In this document: positions 1-7,027 of the stretch, piece after piece
Layout of the letters: each line of letters begins with the position of its first letter
Position numbering within the stretch: position 1 is the stretch's first letter
From: DATKKM01 sp036741795
Lineage (GTDB): Bacteria; Chloroflexota; Dehalococcoidia; SM23-28-2; RBG-16-64-32
Reading direction: 5' to 3'
Assembly: GCA_036741795.1 (NCBI GenBank)
Contig: DAINRO010000048.1
Coordinates: forward strand, 1 to 19,387
Length of the DNA: 19,387 nt
Program-made: the position numbers and the translations under genes
The notes under the pieces: generated by a model
What the model saw: the letters and a program-made list of their open reading frames with translations, nothing else
Databases searched by the model: none
Told to the model about the DNA's origin: nothing

Positions 1-76
1 TCCTTCTCCCACCAAATGAGATCGTCGCGATCCGACAAAACCCATCTGACTGCTACCTACGGGCAGATCACCACGC

Positions 77-475
77 TCATGTCATAGCCGGAGTGGTCTG
101 TGCAAGCGCGATCCGCCATCCGTTGTCGCCTCTTACAGCGACGAATGTCAGTGTGCCGCGGGATGACGGGATATCAGGTGCGTCAGCGTTTTCATCGAAG
201 ACGTCCTTGGTGCAGGCGACGAGGGCAACATCGGGGCGGAGAAACGTTATCTCCTCAACTTCTGTCCTCGTCCTGACGTTCGAGAGCCTGGTTTTCATGG
301 CCGCCGTCATCATGTTCTTGAAGGTATCCCTGCCCACTACGCGGATGCCCACGATGTTCACGATCACGACGTCTTCTGTCAGCAGCGAGGTGAACCGCTC
401 GACGTCGGCCTGGAATGCGTCCGCGCGAGCCACGAGCTGACGGACGTCTGCATCTTCCTGGCTGCGTTTACTCAT
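77..475 (-). CDS. SnoaL-like / DUF4440 (NTF2-fold) small protein
   Basis: A 132-residue soluble protein with the pattern of the SnoaL/DUF4440 (SgcJ/EcaC-type) NTF2-like fold: a helical N-terminus, a segment around residues 30-40 (LLTEDVVIVN), a mid-protein stretch where the gene predicts VGRDTFKNMM, and a closing strand of the type VAVRGDNGWRIALAQ (about residues 111-125). Members of this fold are small cone-shaped proteins with varied roles (isomerases, hydrolases, binding proteins), so the fold does not give a substrate. There is no signal peptide or membrane segment. It starts at an ATG that overlaps the stop of a tiny upstream reading frame as ATGA; there is no clear Shine-Dalgarno sequence. 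It is a lone minus-strand gene separated by 175 bp from the hydrolase operon. The fold assignment is fairly secure and the function is unknown. Confidence 0.75.
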   Translation of the reverse strand: MSKRSQEDADVRQLVARADAFQADVERFTSLLTEDVVIVNIVGIRVVGRDTFKNMMTAAMKTRLSNVRTRTEVEEITFLRPDVALVACTKDVFDENADAPDIPSSRGTLTFVAVRGDNGWRIALAQTTPAMT

Positions 476-543
476 GCTCGCAATGTCCAGTCGGCGATCC
501 GGACGCCGTCAGTGCGGTGCAGTAGGAAAACGTCGCGTTCCAT
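472..543 (-). CDS. possible 23-residue ORF, perhaps a fragment of a SnoaL-like gene
   Basis: A minus-strand reading frame of 23 codons from an ATG at 543 to a TGA that overlaps the ATG of the next gene (ATGA). Its peptide (VFLLHRTDGVRIADWTLR in the middle and end) resembles the closing beta strands of SnoaL/DUF4440 proteins, including the downstream neighbour's FVAVRGDNGWRIALAQ. The frame stays open upstream of the ATG to a stop near 643, about 55 codons in all, without resembling anything further. It may be the decayed tail of a tandem paralog, a coupling leader peptide, or chance. There is no good ribosome binding site. Low confidence. Confidence 0.2.
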   Translation of the reverse strand: MERDVFLLHRTDGVRIADWTLRA

Positions 544-650
544 GCCGCGAATCTTACAGCAAGGCAGCTGAGCACCGAATGGCCGTCTGATTTCGCACGT
601 CAAGTGGCCACCGGTGTATCGAAGTAAAATCAGATGCGGTCAGCGTTAGA

Positions 651-1136
651 CTATTCGCCCCTGATCTGGCGCAGATGCAGAACGTCGTGGTCAGCGATAT
701 GCTCGATGAAGGCGCGCAAGGGGCGGTTGCCGAATTGCGGGTGCCTGTACTTGCGGTCAAGTCCGCCATCGCCAGCGCGCTGCAGCAGTTCGAGGTTCGA
801 TTTCCTGTTCGCCGAGTAGGTGGCGAGCGATGTCTCCAGATCGCGCTCGCCGTACTCCAGGGCACGTGCCCAAACTTCCTGGTCGAACGGCTGAAGGAGC
901 GGCTCGTCTTCGCTCAGTACTTGCCTGATCCGCCAGCCCAGGGTCACTTCGACATCTGCCAGATGCGCTGCTACCTCGTTCGGCATCCAGCCTTCGCCCC
1001 CACTCCGCGCTGAGGCCTGAAACGACTTAGCAACCAGGCCTGGCATTTGCGCCATCGTCCCGAGAATATCCAGCGGCATGTCCACGGTCTCTCCGCAAAC
1101 CGGGCAATCAACCTTCCGTGTTTCGAACTCGAGCAT
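651..1136 (-). CDS. DinB-like putative metal-dependent hydrolase with an N-terminal CxxC
   Basis: A 161-residue protein of the DinB/YfiT four-helix superfamily. Metal-ligand histidines typical of the family are visible: H58 in the first helix (AAHLADVE) and H150/H154 in the last (HIADHDVLHLRQI). DinB-fold proteins include thiol-dependent S-transferases and many uncharacterised stress proteins; the reaction here cannot be read from sequence. The first 20 residues carry CPVCGE, half of a zinc-ribbon-type site, which ordinary DinB domains lack. The ATG at 1136 has a GGGAGG Shine-Dalgarno sequence about five bases upstream. It is the last gene of a minus-strand operon, 27 bp after the SRPBCC gene and downstream of the alpha/beta hydrolase, so it is probably under control of the divergent TetR gene. 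Confidence 0.8.
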   Translation of the reverse strand: MLEFETRKVDCPVCGETVDMPLDILGTMAQMPGLVAKSFQASARSGGEGWMPNEVAAHLADVEVTLGWRIRQVLSEDEPLLQPFDQEVWARALEYGERDLETSLATYSANRKSNLELLQRAGDGGLDRKYRHPQFGNRPLRAFIEHIADHDVLHLRQIRGE

Positions 1137-1163
1137 CGGTTCCTCCCTTGCTGGGGTATCGTT

Positions 1164-1619
1164 CTATGCGCGGACCGCGAGCTTCTCCGACCGCCGCCTT
1201 TCAGTCTCACCCACGAGAGCCTCGTTCATTGCCATGAGGCCTTCGTGTGTATCGCGCATAACCTTCCCGAGGAGAGGTGGAAGCAGGCCGCGGAACTCCT
1301 CGCTGTGGATGAAGACGGCGCCCGAAGCCCCGGCTTCGACCTCGAAGCGGTGCAGGCCGTCGAAGAGGCCGCGTATCCAGATCTTCCCGAGCCATGCGAA
1401 GCGTCGCCCCGGTTCAAACTCGACGACCGTGGCGTGGAACGTCATTCGTCGCCCGCTCTTCATCGCGATCGTGACGGCGAGGTGTGACCCGAGGCCGGTT
1501 TGCCCTGATATCCCTACCACCATCGGGTTCCAGTCCGGGTAGGCGGGGAAGTCCATGAGAACTTCCCAGAGCTCCTCGGGCGTGGCCTGGGTTTCGATCC
1601 TCGTCTCCATTAGTCGCAC
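1164..1619 (-). CDS. SRPBCC (START/Bet v1-like) family protein
   Basis: A 151-residue protein of the SRPBCC ligand-binding superfamily, the group often annotated as polyketide cyclase/dehydrase-like. Evidence is the N-terminal pattern TPEELWEVLMDFPAYPDWNP, followed by alternating strands (VEFEPGRRFAWLG, then GLHRFEVE) and a long C-terminal helix (GLLPPLLGKVMRDTHEGLMAMNEAL). Such proteins bind hydrophobic ligands in a deep cavity; the ligand is unknown. The start chosen is the GTG at 1619 because AGGAGG sits exactly seven bases upstream; the ATG at 1610 would leave 16 bases. With the GTG start the gene overlaps the end of the hydrolase gene by 10 bases, which suggests translational coupling. 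It is cytoplasmic, with no signal peptide. Confidence 0.82.
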   Translation of the reverse strand: MRLMETRIETQATPEELWEVLMDFPAYPDWNPMVVGISGQTGLGSHLAVTIAMKSGRRMTFHATVVEFEPGRRFAWLGKIWIRGLFDGLHRFEVEAGASGAVFIHSEEFRGLLPPLLGKVMRDTHEGLMAMNEALVGETERRRSEKLAVRA

Positions 1620-2743
1620 AGCAGCACCTCCTGGAGCCAGTCGCCGATGGCATCGATGGCGAGCGTGGGGTCATCCACCTGGCAATGCTCTTCGCCCCAC
1701 TCCCCCTGCGCGAAGATGCGTAGGTCGCGGCGCGGTGAAAGAGTGGCCATTTCGTGGGTGCGGCGTGCCTGGGCCACCGGCACCTGTCGATCAGACTCGC
1801 CGTGCAAGACAAGGAGCGGGCAGACCATCTCGCCGATCACGGGATCCAGGTTGTACGCTGGCGCCAGCGGCCGAATAGCCTCGACGTCCTGTGTCCCGAA
1901 GACCCAGGGCGCCTGGAACGGCGGTGCGGAATGGGCGTTCGTTTGCGCGAGGTTCGCGACGACTCCGAGCAGATCGTGGAAAGCGCCCCAGGCAACGCAC
2001 GCTGCAAAGCGGTGGTCGACGGAGGCCGCGCGCGGCGCGAAGTATCCGCCCATGCTGATGCCGCCGAGCGCGATTCGGCCAGCGTTGATATCTGGGCGGG
2101 CCGCCGTCGCGTCGTAGCAAGCCCCGGCGGGCACCTCCATGTCGGGCCGAGTGGGCATGTCGTGCAGTCGCAGCGCGCCGCCGGAGCCGGGCTGGTCGCA
2201 GAGAAGGACCGAGATGCCACGCTTCGCCAGACCGCCGAGGCCCATCAGGTAGAGGACCTCCTTCGTCACGTCGTAGCCGTTGAAGAAGACGAGACAAGGG
2301 CGCTTGCCAGGCCCCTCGCCCGCAATGAATAGCGAGGGGAGAGGGCCGTCTTCGTACTGCACGTCCAGAAACTCGATCGGTTCGGCGGCGGTGGCTGAGC
2401 GGAAGGCATCGAGTGCCTTGTTGTAGGACTGCAACTTGAGCGGCGACAGGTTCGTCATCATGCGCTCGGCCATCAAGTGGTACGCGCAGGCGCGGCGTTG
2501 CTTGCGCGCAGCGGAGAGTGCGTGGCCTGCGGCATCGTCCTGTGCGGCGAGGTTAGTAAGGCGATCTGCGACCGCCGTCCAGGAGTCGAACCAGGCCTGC
2601 TGAGTGTCGTCATCGAGGGCGGCGGCGGCGAGGCCGCGCAGGGGACGGCAGGCCGTGTCGATCTCGCTCGGTTCGCCGCCCATAGCGAGGGCGAGGGAGA
2701 CGGCGAGGGACCAATTGTAGTTATCGGGGAAGTATTCGAACAT
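1610..2743 (-). CDS. alpha/beta hydrolase (FrsA / dihydropseudooxynicotine hydrolase-like)
   Basis: A 377-residue serine hydrolase. The nucleophile elbow GGISMGG gives S230, the acid is probably D318 (LVLHGESDRQVP) and the base H353 (EEHCQVDDP). An oxyanion-loop segment (LVFFNGYDVTKEVLY, about 151-165) and the long helical N-terminal half resemble the FrsA/DUF1100 and 2,6-dihydropseudooxynicotine hydrolase group, which cleaves esters, amides or C-C bonds. The substrate is unknown. The ATG at 2743 is preferred over an upstream in-frame start at 2809 because AGGAGG lies six bases before it, and because the extra N-terminus would cover the putative TetR operator. It is the first gene of the hydrolase-SRPBCC-DinB operon and diverges from the TetR gene, an arrangement typical of a locally controlled catabolic or detoxifying function. 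Cytoplasmic. Confidence 0.85.
   Translation of the reverse strand: MFEYFPDNYNWSLAVSLALAMGGEPSEIDTACRPLRGLAAAALDDDTQQAWFDSWTAVADRLTNLAAQDDAAGHALSAARKQRRACAYHLMAERMMTNLSPLKLQSYNKALDAFRSATAAEPIEFLDVQYEDGPLPSLFIAGEGPGKRPCLVFFNGYDVTKEVLYLMGLGGLAKRGISVLLCDQPGSGGALRLHDMPTRPDMEVPAGACYDATAARPDINAGRIALGGISMGGYFAPRAASVDHRFAACVAWGAFHDLLGVVANLAQTNAHSAPPFQAPWVFGTQDVEAIRPLAPAYNLDPVIGEMVCPLLVLHGESDRQVPVAQARRTHEMATLSPRRDLRIFAQGEWGEEHCQVDDPTLAIDAIGDWLQEVLLCD
1627..1632 (-). promoter_or_regulatory. Shine-Dalgarno AGGAGG inside the hydrolase gene
   Basis: A perfect AGGAGG on the minus strand lies within the last codons of the hydrolase gene, seven bases before GTG 1619 and sixteen before ATG 1610. The spacing decides in favour of the GTG start for the SRPBCC gene and implies coupled translation. 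Confidence 0.7.
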
Positions 2744-2797
2744 GGCGAGCCTCCTTATAGCAACGACTGTTGTGTTAGCATAGTAATCGAAGAGCTC

Positions 2798-2809
2798 TTG
2801 CAAATGCAA
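2798..2809. promoter_or_regulatory. putative TetR operator between the hydrolase operon and the TetR gene
   Basis: A near-perfect dyad TTGCA-AA-TGCAA sits in the 92-bp divergent intergenic region, 27 bp upstream of the TetR start and about 55 bp upstream of the hydrolase start. A second short dyad, CAAC-GACT-GTTG, lies at 2761-2772. TetR proteins generally bind palindromes in such divergent regions, so one of these is the likely operator. The assignment is inference from position and symmetry. Confidence 0.45.
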
Positions 2810-2835
2810 CTAACGACGCTTTAGGAGTGGAACGC

Positions 2836-3441
2836 ATGACGACGAAGACCACCACGACGGGTCGCCCGAAGCCAGCCATCCAGCGCCCGGGAGGGCGCAG
2901 CGCGCGAGTCCGGCGAGCCGTGTTCGACGCGACACTGGAGCTTCTGACCGCGGATGGCTACCCTGCGCTGAGCATCGAGGCGGTAGCCACGGCGGCGGGC
3001 GTCAACAAGACGACTATCTACCGCAACTGGCCGACGAAGGCGCGGCTGGTCCAGGCCGCCGCGCAGGACCGGTCGGCGTCTGTGATCGAGATCAAGCCGA
3101 CGGGCGATCTCGAGCAGGACCTGAGGCGTACGCTGGCTTCGGTGGCCGACTACGTGGCTTCTCCAATTGGGCGCGCGCTGGTGATCGCTACCGTGTCCGC
3201 CAGCGATGATCCGGAAGTGAGGGAGGCACAGGCCCAGTTCTGGAAGACCCGCTTCGAGGCGGCTCGCACCCTGTTGATGCCTGCCGTGAGCGAAGCCGCC
3301 GCAGACGAGATCATCGAACATCTCATCGCTCCGGTCTTCCTGCGATCGTTCGTCACGGGCGCTCACTTCGACAAGGCCTTCATCGCACGGGTCGCGAACT
3401 CAGCCCACTCGATCGCTCGAGTGGCAGGCGACAATCATTGA
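2836..3441 (+). CDS. TetR/AcrR-family transcriptional repressor
   Basis: A 201-residue regulator. The N-terminal TetR DNA-binding domain is clear: a helix VFDATLELLTADGYPALSIE followed by the helix-turn-helix AVATAAGVNKTTIYRNWPTK (about residues 48-67). The remaining 130 residues are the variable ligand-binding/dimer domain and do not reveal a ligand. The first 25 residues are a basic, Thr-rich extension. ATG 2836 is chosen over GTG 2827 because AGGAG overlaps the GTG and stands eight bases before the ATG. It is transcribed divergently from the hydrolase operon, which is its likely target together with its own promoter. A small hydrophobic inducer processed by the hydrolase would be a reasonable guess, but nothing in the sequence proves it. 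Confidence 0.88.
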   Translation: MTTKTTTTGRPKPAIQRPGGRSARVRRAVFDATLELLTADGYPALSIEAVATAAGVNKTTIYRNWPTKARLVQAAAQDRSASVIEIKPTGDLEQDLRRTLASVADYVASPIGRALVIATVSASDDPEVREAQAQFWKTRFEAARTLLMPAVSEAAADEIIEHLIAPVFLRSFVTGAHFDKAFIARVANSAHSIARVAGDNH

Positions 3442-3519
3442 CGACTACGGCAGCATTGCAAATGAGAGTGACTCTGAACAATTAGAGGGCGCTGAAGACC
3501 CGTCTCAGATACAAATGAA

Positions 3520-3594
3520 TGGAGCCAACGGAGAGATTCGAACTCTCGACCTGCTGTTTACGAAACAGCTGCTCTACCGCTGAGCTACGTTGGC
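3520..3594 (-). tRNA. tRNA-Thr (anticodon CGT), CCA encoded
   Basis: A complete cloverleaf on the minus strand: acceptor arm GCCAACG/CGTTGGC with discriminator T, D arm GCTCAGCGGTAGAGC, anticodon stem GCTGT/ACAGC around loop TTCGTAA (anticodon CGT, reading ACG), and T arm GAGAG-TTCGAAT-CTCTC. The first pairs G1-C72 and C2-G71 plus G35/U36 agree with known threonyl-tRNA synthetase identity elements. The 3' CCA is encoded (3520-3522). It begins 16 bases after the murI stop on the same strand, so it may be transcribed with murI. Confidence 0.95.
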
Positions 3595-3610
3595 GTCCGG
3601 AGCACCTATT

Positions 3611-4441
3611 TTAGGGGACGCTTCTCGCACCCGCCAACGTTACCGCTTCCAGGTCGACGTACGTCACCTTCGCCACCGGGATCCTTAGCAGCCGGCTTGC
3701 CACCTTCCTCACCGTCTCCGTATTCCCCGTCGTGCAGAACTCGAATGTCGGCTCCGCACCCTCCGCCAGCATGTCCTTCTCGATAAGCACCTGGCGCACT
3801 CGCCTGGCAACCGGCCTCGAAGGATCATAGAGCGTGATCCCCGGCCCCAGCAGCGTCTTGATCCGGTGCCGCAGGAACGGGTAGTGCGTACAGCTCAGCC
3901 CTACCACGTCCGCGTCGCTCTGGCGCACCGGTTCCAGGTGGCGCTCGAGCAGCGCCGTCGTCGCCTTCGTGCCGACGTTGCCGCTCTCGACCAGGTCCTC
4001 CAGCCCGTCGCATCCCACGTTCACTACCTGCTTGCCTGGCGCGAACTCCTCGATCAACCCCGCCAGGTACGCGCTCTTCGACGTCGAAGGCGTCGAGAGT
4101 ACCGCGATCGTCCCGGTCCTCGTCCGGCTGGACAGTGTCTTCACCACCGGAACCACGCCCACAAACGGCACTTCCGGGAACGTCTCGCGCAGGTAGCCGA
4201 TGGCGTGAACAGTCGCCGTATTGCAGGCCACGACGATCATCTTGCAGTCCTTGTCCAGCAGAAACTGCGTGATCCGGCCAGTCAGGTCTTCGATCTCCGC
4301 TGGTGTCTTCTCCCCGTACGGTACGTGCCCGCTGTCCGCCAGGAACGTTATGCTCTCGGACGGCAACAGCTTGCGTATCGCCCTCCACACGGAAAGCCCA
4401 CCCACTCCCGAGTCGAATGCGCCAATCGGCCGATTGTCCAT
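3611..4441 (-). CDS. murI: glutamate racemase
   Basis: A 276-residue cofactor-independent racemase that converts L- to D-glutamate for peptidoglycan. All hallmarks are present: IGAFDSGVGGLSV at the N-terminus (D10, S11), PYGEK (41-45), the first catalytic cysteine C73 in VVACNTAT and the second C184 in GLSCTHYP, followed by H186. Its length is normal for the family. ATG 4441 is preferred over GTG 4447 because GGGAG stands five to six bases before it, whereas it abuts the GTG. It acts in the cytoplasm. The tRNA-Thr gene follows 16 bases downstream, and the divergent neighbour is a secreted cyclophilin. Presence of murI implies a peptidoglycan cell wall. Confidence 0.96.
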   Translation of the reverse strand: MDNRPIGAFDSGVGGLSVWRAIRKLLPSESITFLADSGHVPYGEKTPAEIEDLTGRITQFLLDKDCKMIVVACNTATVHAIGYLRETFPEVPFVGVVPVVKTLSSRTRTGTIAVLSTPSTSKSAYLAGLIEEFAPGKQVVNVGCDGLEDLVESGNVGTKATTALLERHLEPVRQSDADVVGLSCTHYPFLRHRIKTLLGPGITLYDPSRPVARRVRQVLIEKDMLAEGAEPTFEFCTTGNTETVRKVASRLLRIPVAKVTYVDLEAVTLAGARSVP

Positions 4442-4525
4442 CTCCACTCCCTGCTAAGCCCGGATCATTCCATCCTACGACACCGAACATCCATATCAAC
4501 GCCCGTGAGCTCGTCGTGGATACCT

Positions 4526-4554
4526 TTGCCTGTAAACCGCCGCCTTGCCATAAT
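4526..4554 (+). promoter_or_regulatory. promoter of the cyclophilin gene, apparently leaderless
   Basis: TTGCCT (4526-4531), a 17-base spacer and CATAAT (4549-4554) form a good sigma70-type promoter. The ATG at 4563 lies eight bases after the -10 box, exactly where transcription would start, and no Shine-Dalgarno sequence is present, so the mRNA should be leaderless. Confidence 0.6.
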
Positions 4555-4562
4555 CTCCCCTG

Positions 4563-5252
4563 ATGCGCCGAACCGTCCTCGCTCTGCTCCTTCTCATCAC
4601 GTTGCCCCTTCTTCTCCTCGCCTGCGAGGACGATGGCGGAGAGGAAGAGACCGCCACCACCCCGGCGGACACGGCCGCATCCACGCCCGCTCCCCAAATC
4701 GAGTGCCCCGAACCCGGGGAACCAGTTCCGGAGGCAGATATGACCAAGCAATACGCAGCACCCGAAGACGTGATCGACCCCTCGAAGACGTACACCGCCA
4801 CCGTCAAGACCGTCCGCGGCGACTTCGTGATGAACATGCGGGCGGACCTCGCGCCCCAGCACGTCAACTCCTTCGTCTTCCTCGCTCGCGACGGCTACTT
4901 CAACGGAGTCACGTTCCATCGCGTGCTGCCCGGCTTCGTCGCCCAGACCGGCGATCCCACCGGCAGCGGATCCGGCGGCCCCGGCTACACCATCCCCGCC
5001 GAGTTCACAAACAAGGTCAAGTTCGAGCGCGCCAGCGTTGGCATGGCCCGCACAAGCGACCCCAACAGCGCCGGCAGCCAGTGGTTCATCAACTACGCCG
5101 CCACCCCCAGCCTCGATGGCCAGTACACGATCTTCGCCGAGGTCACCGAGGGCATGGAGGTCGTGGACTGCATCACCCCCCGCGACCCAAGTACCGGCGG
5201 CAGCCTCCCACCCGGCGACCAGATCATCTCGATCGAAATCACCGAGTCCTAA
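4563..5252 (+). CDS. cyclophilin-type peptidyl-prolyl isomerase, lipoprotein
   Basis: A 229-residue exported prolyl isomerase. The N-terminus is a lipoprotein signal: two arginines, a leucine-rich core and the lipobox LLAC with C21 as the lipidation site. An acidic, Thr/Pro-rich linker (about 22-60) leads to a cyclophilin domain (about 75-229) with FLARDGYFNGVTFHRVLPGF, where R120 of FHR is the catalytic arginine, then VAQTGDP and SAGSQWFINY. It is expected outside the cytoplasmic membrane, assisting folding of secreted proteins. It probably has a leaderless transcript (see the promoter at 4526). Its stop codon overlaps the stop of the convergent antiporter gene by four bases. Orthologous to the single-domain bacterial cyclophilins; a specific ppi letter cannot be assigned. 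Confidence 0.92.
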   Translation: MRRTVLALLLLITLPLLLLACEDDGGEEETATTPADTAASTPAPQIECPEPGEPVPEADMTKQYAAPEDVIDPSKTYTATVKTVRGDFVMNMRADLAPQHVNSFVFLARDGYFNGVTFHRVLPGFVAQTGDPTGSGSGGPGYTIPAEFTNKVKFERASVGMARTSDPNSAGSQWFINYAATPSLDGQYTIFAEVTEGMEVVDCITPRDPSTGGSLPPGDQIISIEITES

Positions 5253-6964
5253 CGCCGCTCCTCGCCCGTTTCGCGCATGCGGTCTTGCTGCAGCCTGTTA
5301 ACCAGAGCCTGCACTTCCTGGCTCGTCATCCCGAAGCGCTGCAGAGTATGACGCACGAACTGCATCGACACCTCTAGCTCCGGGTCAACGACGCGCGCCA
5401 CGCCGATCAAGTGCAGCCGGTCCGGGCTCTCGTCCGCGTTAGCCCGAGCGATCACGTCCAGCCGCCTGTTCAGCTGGCGCGCCGTCGCCGCCACCGACTC
5501 CACTTGCCCGGGGTCCTGCAGCGTGATCGCCAGCACTCGGGCCGTCTCCACCCCGGCTTGTTCGAGGATCGATGGTAGCGCCGGGTTCCCAAGCACGACC
5601 GGGATACCGTCCCGAGAAAGATTGCGGAACACCACCGGGTCCTCGTCGATCACAGCGTAGCGGAAACCTCGCCTGGCTAACGCCGCTGCCAGCGAGTGCC
5701 CCACTGCGTTGTACCCGGCGATGATCGCGTGATTGACAAGCCGCGGCTCCTCGGGGACGAACACCTCCGTCCGCGGCCGCAGTATCGGGCCGATCCCCGG
5801 GGCCCCACGCGCCCACTCGAGCGCGCGATCATGCCCGGCGAATAACAAGGGCGCGATGATGATGGAGAGCAAGACGCTGGCGAGCAGGGCATCTGCGAGG
5901 TCGGCGGAAATTATCCCCTCGTCCAGGGCCTCTTCACCGATGATGAATGAGAACTCACCGATACTACCCAGCGCCACGGCAGTGGGCAACGCGGTCCTGA
6001 GAGGGTATCGCAGTCCCGCTGCCACACCTCCGATGAGCACAATCTTGCCGAAAACCGCCACCAGCGTCAGGATCAGCACGATGTCCAGGTTCTCCCTGAA
6101 CGCGTCCGGCTCGATTAGCATCCCGATAGCGACGAAGAACACGACCGCGAATATCTCCCGCAAGGGGAAGACCTCCGTCAACGTGCGGTGCGCATACTCC
6201 GACTCCGAGATGAGAAGGCCCGCCAGGAAGGCGCCAAATGCGATTGACAACCCGAGTTCCGCCGATATCGCCGCCGTGCCCAGCGCCATCGCGACGATTG
6301 CAACGAGGAAGAGTTCCCGTGCCCGCGAAGTTGCAATCCTTCCCATGACTTTGGGCAACAGCCACGTACCGCCCACGAACACTGCGACCAGCAACACTCC
6401 CGCCTTGGCGATCGCCAGCGCAAGCTCTCCGGGCACCTCCTCGGCGTCACCGGACATCGCCGGGATCGTGGTCAGCATGAATATCACAGCCAGGTCCTGC
6501 ACCAGCGCCGTCACGATGGTCAGTCGCCCGGCAGGCGCGCCCAGTAGCCCGTGGTCCTCCAGCAACCGGAAGGCAACCATCGAACTCGCCACGGATACCG
6601 CCATTCCGGCGATGATTGCCGGCTTTGTACCGAGCCCGAGGGCCAGGCCGGCAATCGTGCCCAGCACAACCATCGCGACACTCACTCCGACTCCACCGGC
6701 CAGCGCCATCCACTTGTACTGGCGAACTTCCCGCAGGGAGAACTCGATCCCCAGTGTGAACATCAAGAGCGCGACGCCCAGGTCTGCGATCAGCCGCACG
6801 TCCTCGATGTCTCCTGACGGCCCCGGCGTCTGCGGCCCGATCGCGATTCCAGCCGCCAGGTACCCGACGATCGTCGGCAGCCGCAGCAGGCGCGCGGCTA
6901 CCCCGCCGAAAACGGCGGCAACAGCGACGATCGCAAGGTCACCAACGAGTCCAAGTTCTTCCAT
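5249..6964 (-). CDS. Kef-type (CPA2) cation/proton antiporter with TrkA-N domain
   Basis: A 571-residue membrane protein. Residues 1-380 form about a dozen hydrophobic segments of the CPA2 antiporter fold, including the GPQTPG region, LVQDLAVIFML (D156, transport-site region) and LGLSIAFGAFLAGLLIS. After a linker, residues 411-535 are an NAD(H)-binding TrkA-N/RCK domain with the Rossmann loop AGYNAVGHSL (G417, G422) and the acidic strand end VIDED. The usual third TrkA-C domain is absent; the protein ends in a charged helix. This layout matches YbaL/KefB-like K+/H+ exchange systems gated by a nucleotide; the ion is not proven. It starts at ATG 6964, without a clear Shine-Dalgarno sequence, 63 bases downstream of lipA on the same strand. 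Its stop overlaps that of the convergent cyclophilin gene. Confidence 0.92.
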   Translation of the reverse strand: MEELGLVGDLAIVAVAAVFGGVAARLLRLPTIVGYLAAGIAIGPQTPGPSGDIEDVRLIADLGVALLMFTLGIEFSLREVRQYKWMALAGGVGVSVAMVVLGTIAGLALGLGTKPAIIAGMAVSVASSMVAFRLLEDHGLLGAPAGRLTIVTALVQDLAVIFMLTTIPAMSGDAEEVPGELALAIAKAGVLLVAVFVGGTWLLPKVMGRIATSRARELFLVAIVAMALGTAAISAELGLSIAFGAFLAGLLISESEYAHRTLTEVFPLREIFAVVFFVAIGMLIEPDAFRENLDIVLILTLVAVFGKIVLIGGVAAGLRYPLRTALPTAVALGSIGEFSFIIGEEALDEGIISADLADALLASVLLSIIIAPLLFAGHDRALEWARGAPGIGPILRPRTEVFVPEEPRLVNHAIIAGYNAVGHSLAAALARRGFRYAVIDEDPVVFRNLSRDGIPVVLGNPALPSILEQAGVETARVLAITLQDPGQVESVAATARQLNRRLDVIARANADESPDRLHLIGVARVVDPELEVSMQFVRHTLQRFGMTSQEVQALVNRLQQDRMRETGEERR

Positions 6965-7027
6965 AGCAATGGATATGCGGCCACGCGGAAGGCCGCAGTG
7001 GGATGCCTACAGTTTATCCGACGGAGG

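Noticed and set aside
3442..3519. TTGCAAATG at 3446-3460 region as a second TetR operator
   Set aside because: It shares only half of the dyad near 2798 and lies downstream of the TetR gene without symmetry.
3825..4919. A 364-codon minus-strand frame spanning the murI/cyclophilin divergent region
   Set aside because: It overlaps both recognised genes in a wrong frame and crosses the promoter region; its composition is Gly/Asp/Arg-rich and meaningless.
3866..5377. A 503-codon plus-strand frame across murI and the cyclophilin gene
   Set aside because: It is antisense to murI and out of frame with the cyclophilin; the product is Arg/Pro/His-rich without domains, typical of a GC-driven shadow frame.
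6977..6996. GCGGCC/GGCCGC inverted repeat between lipA and the antiporter as a terminator
   Set aside because: Only six-base arms with an eight-base loop and no T tract on the minus strand; probably chance in a GC-rich gap.
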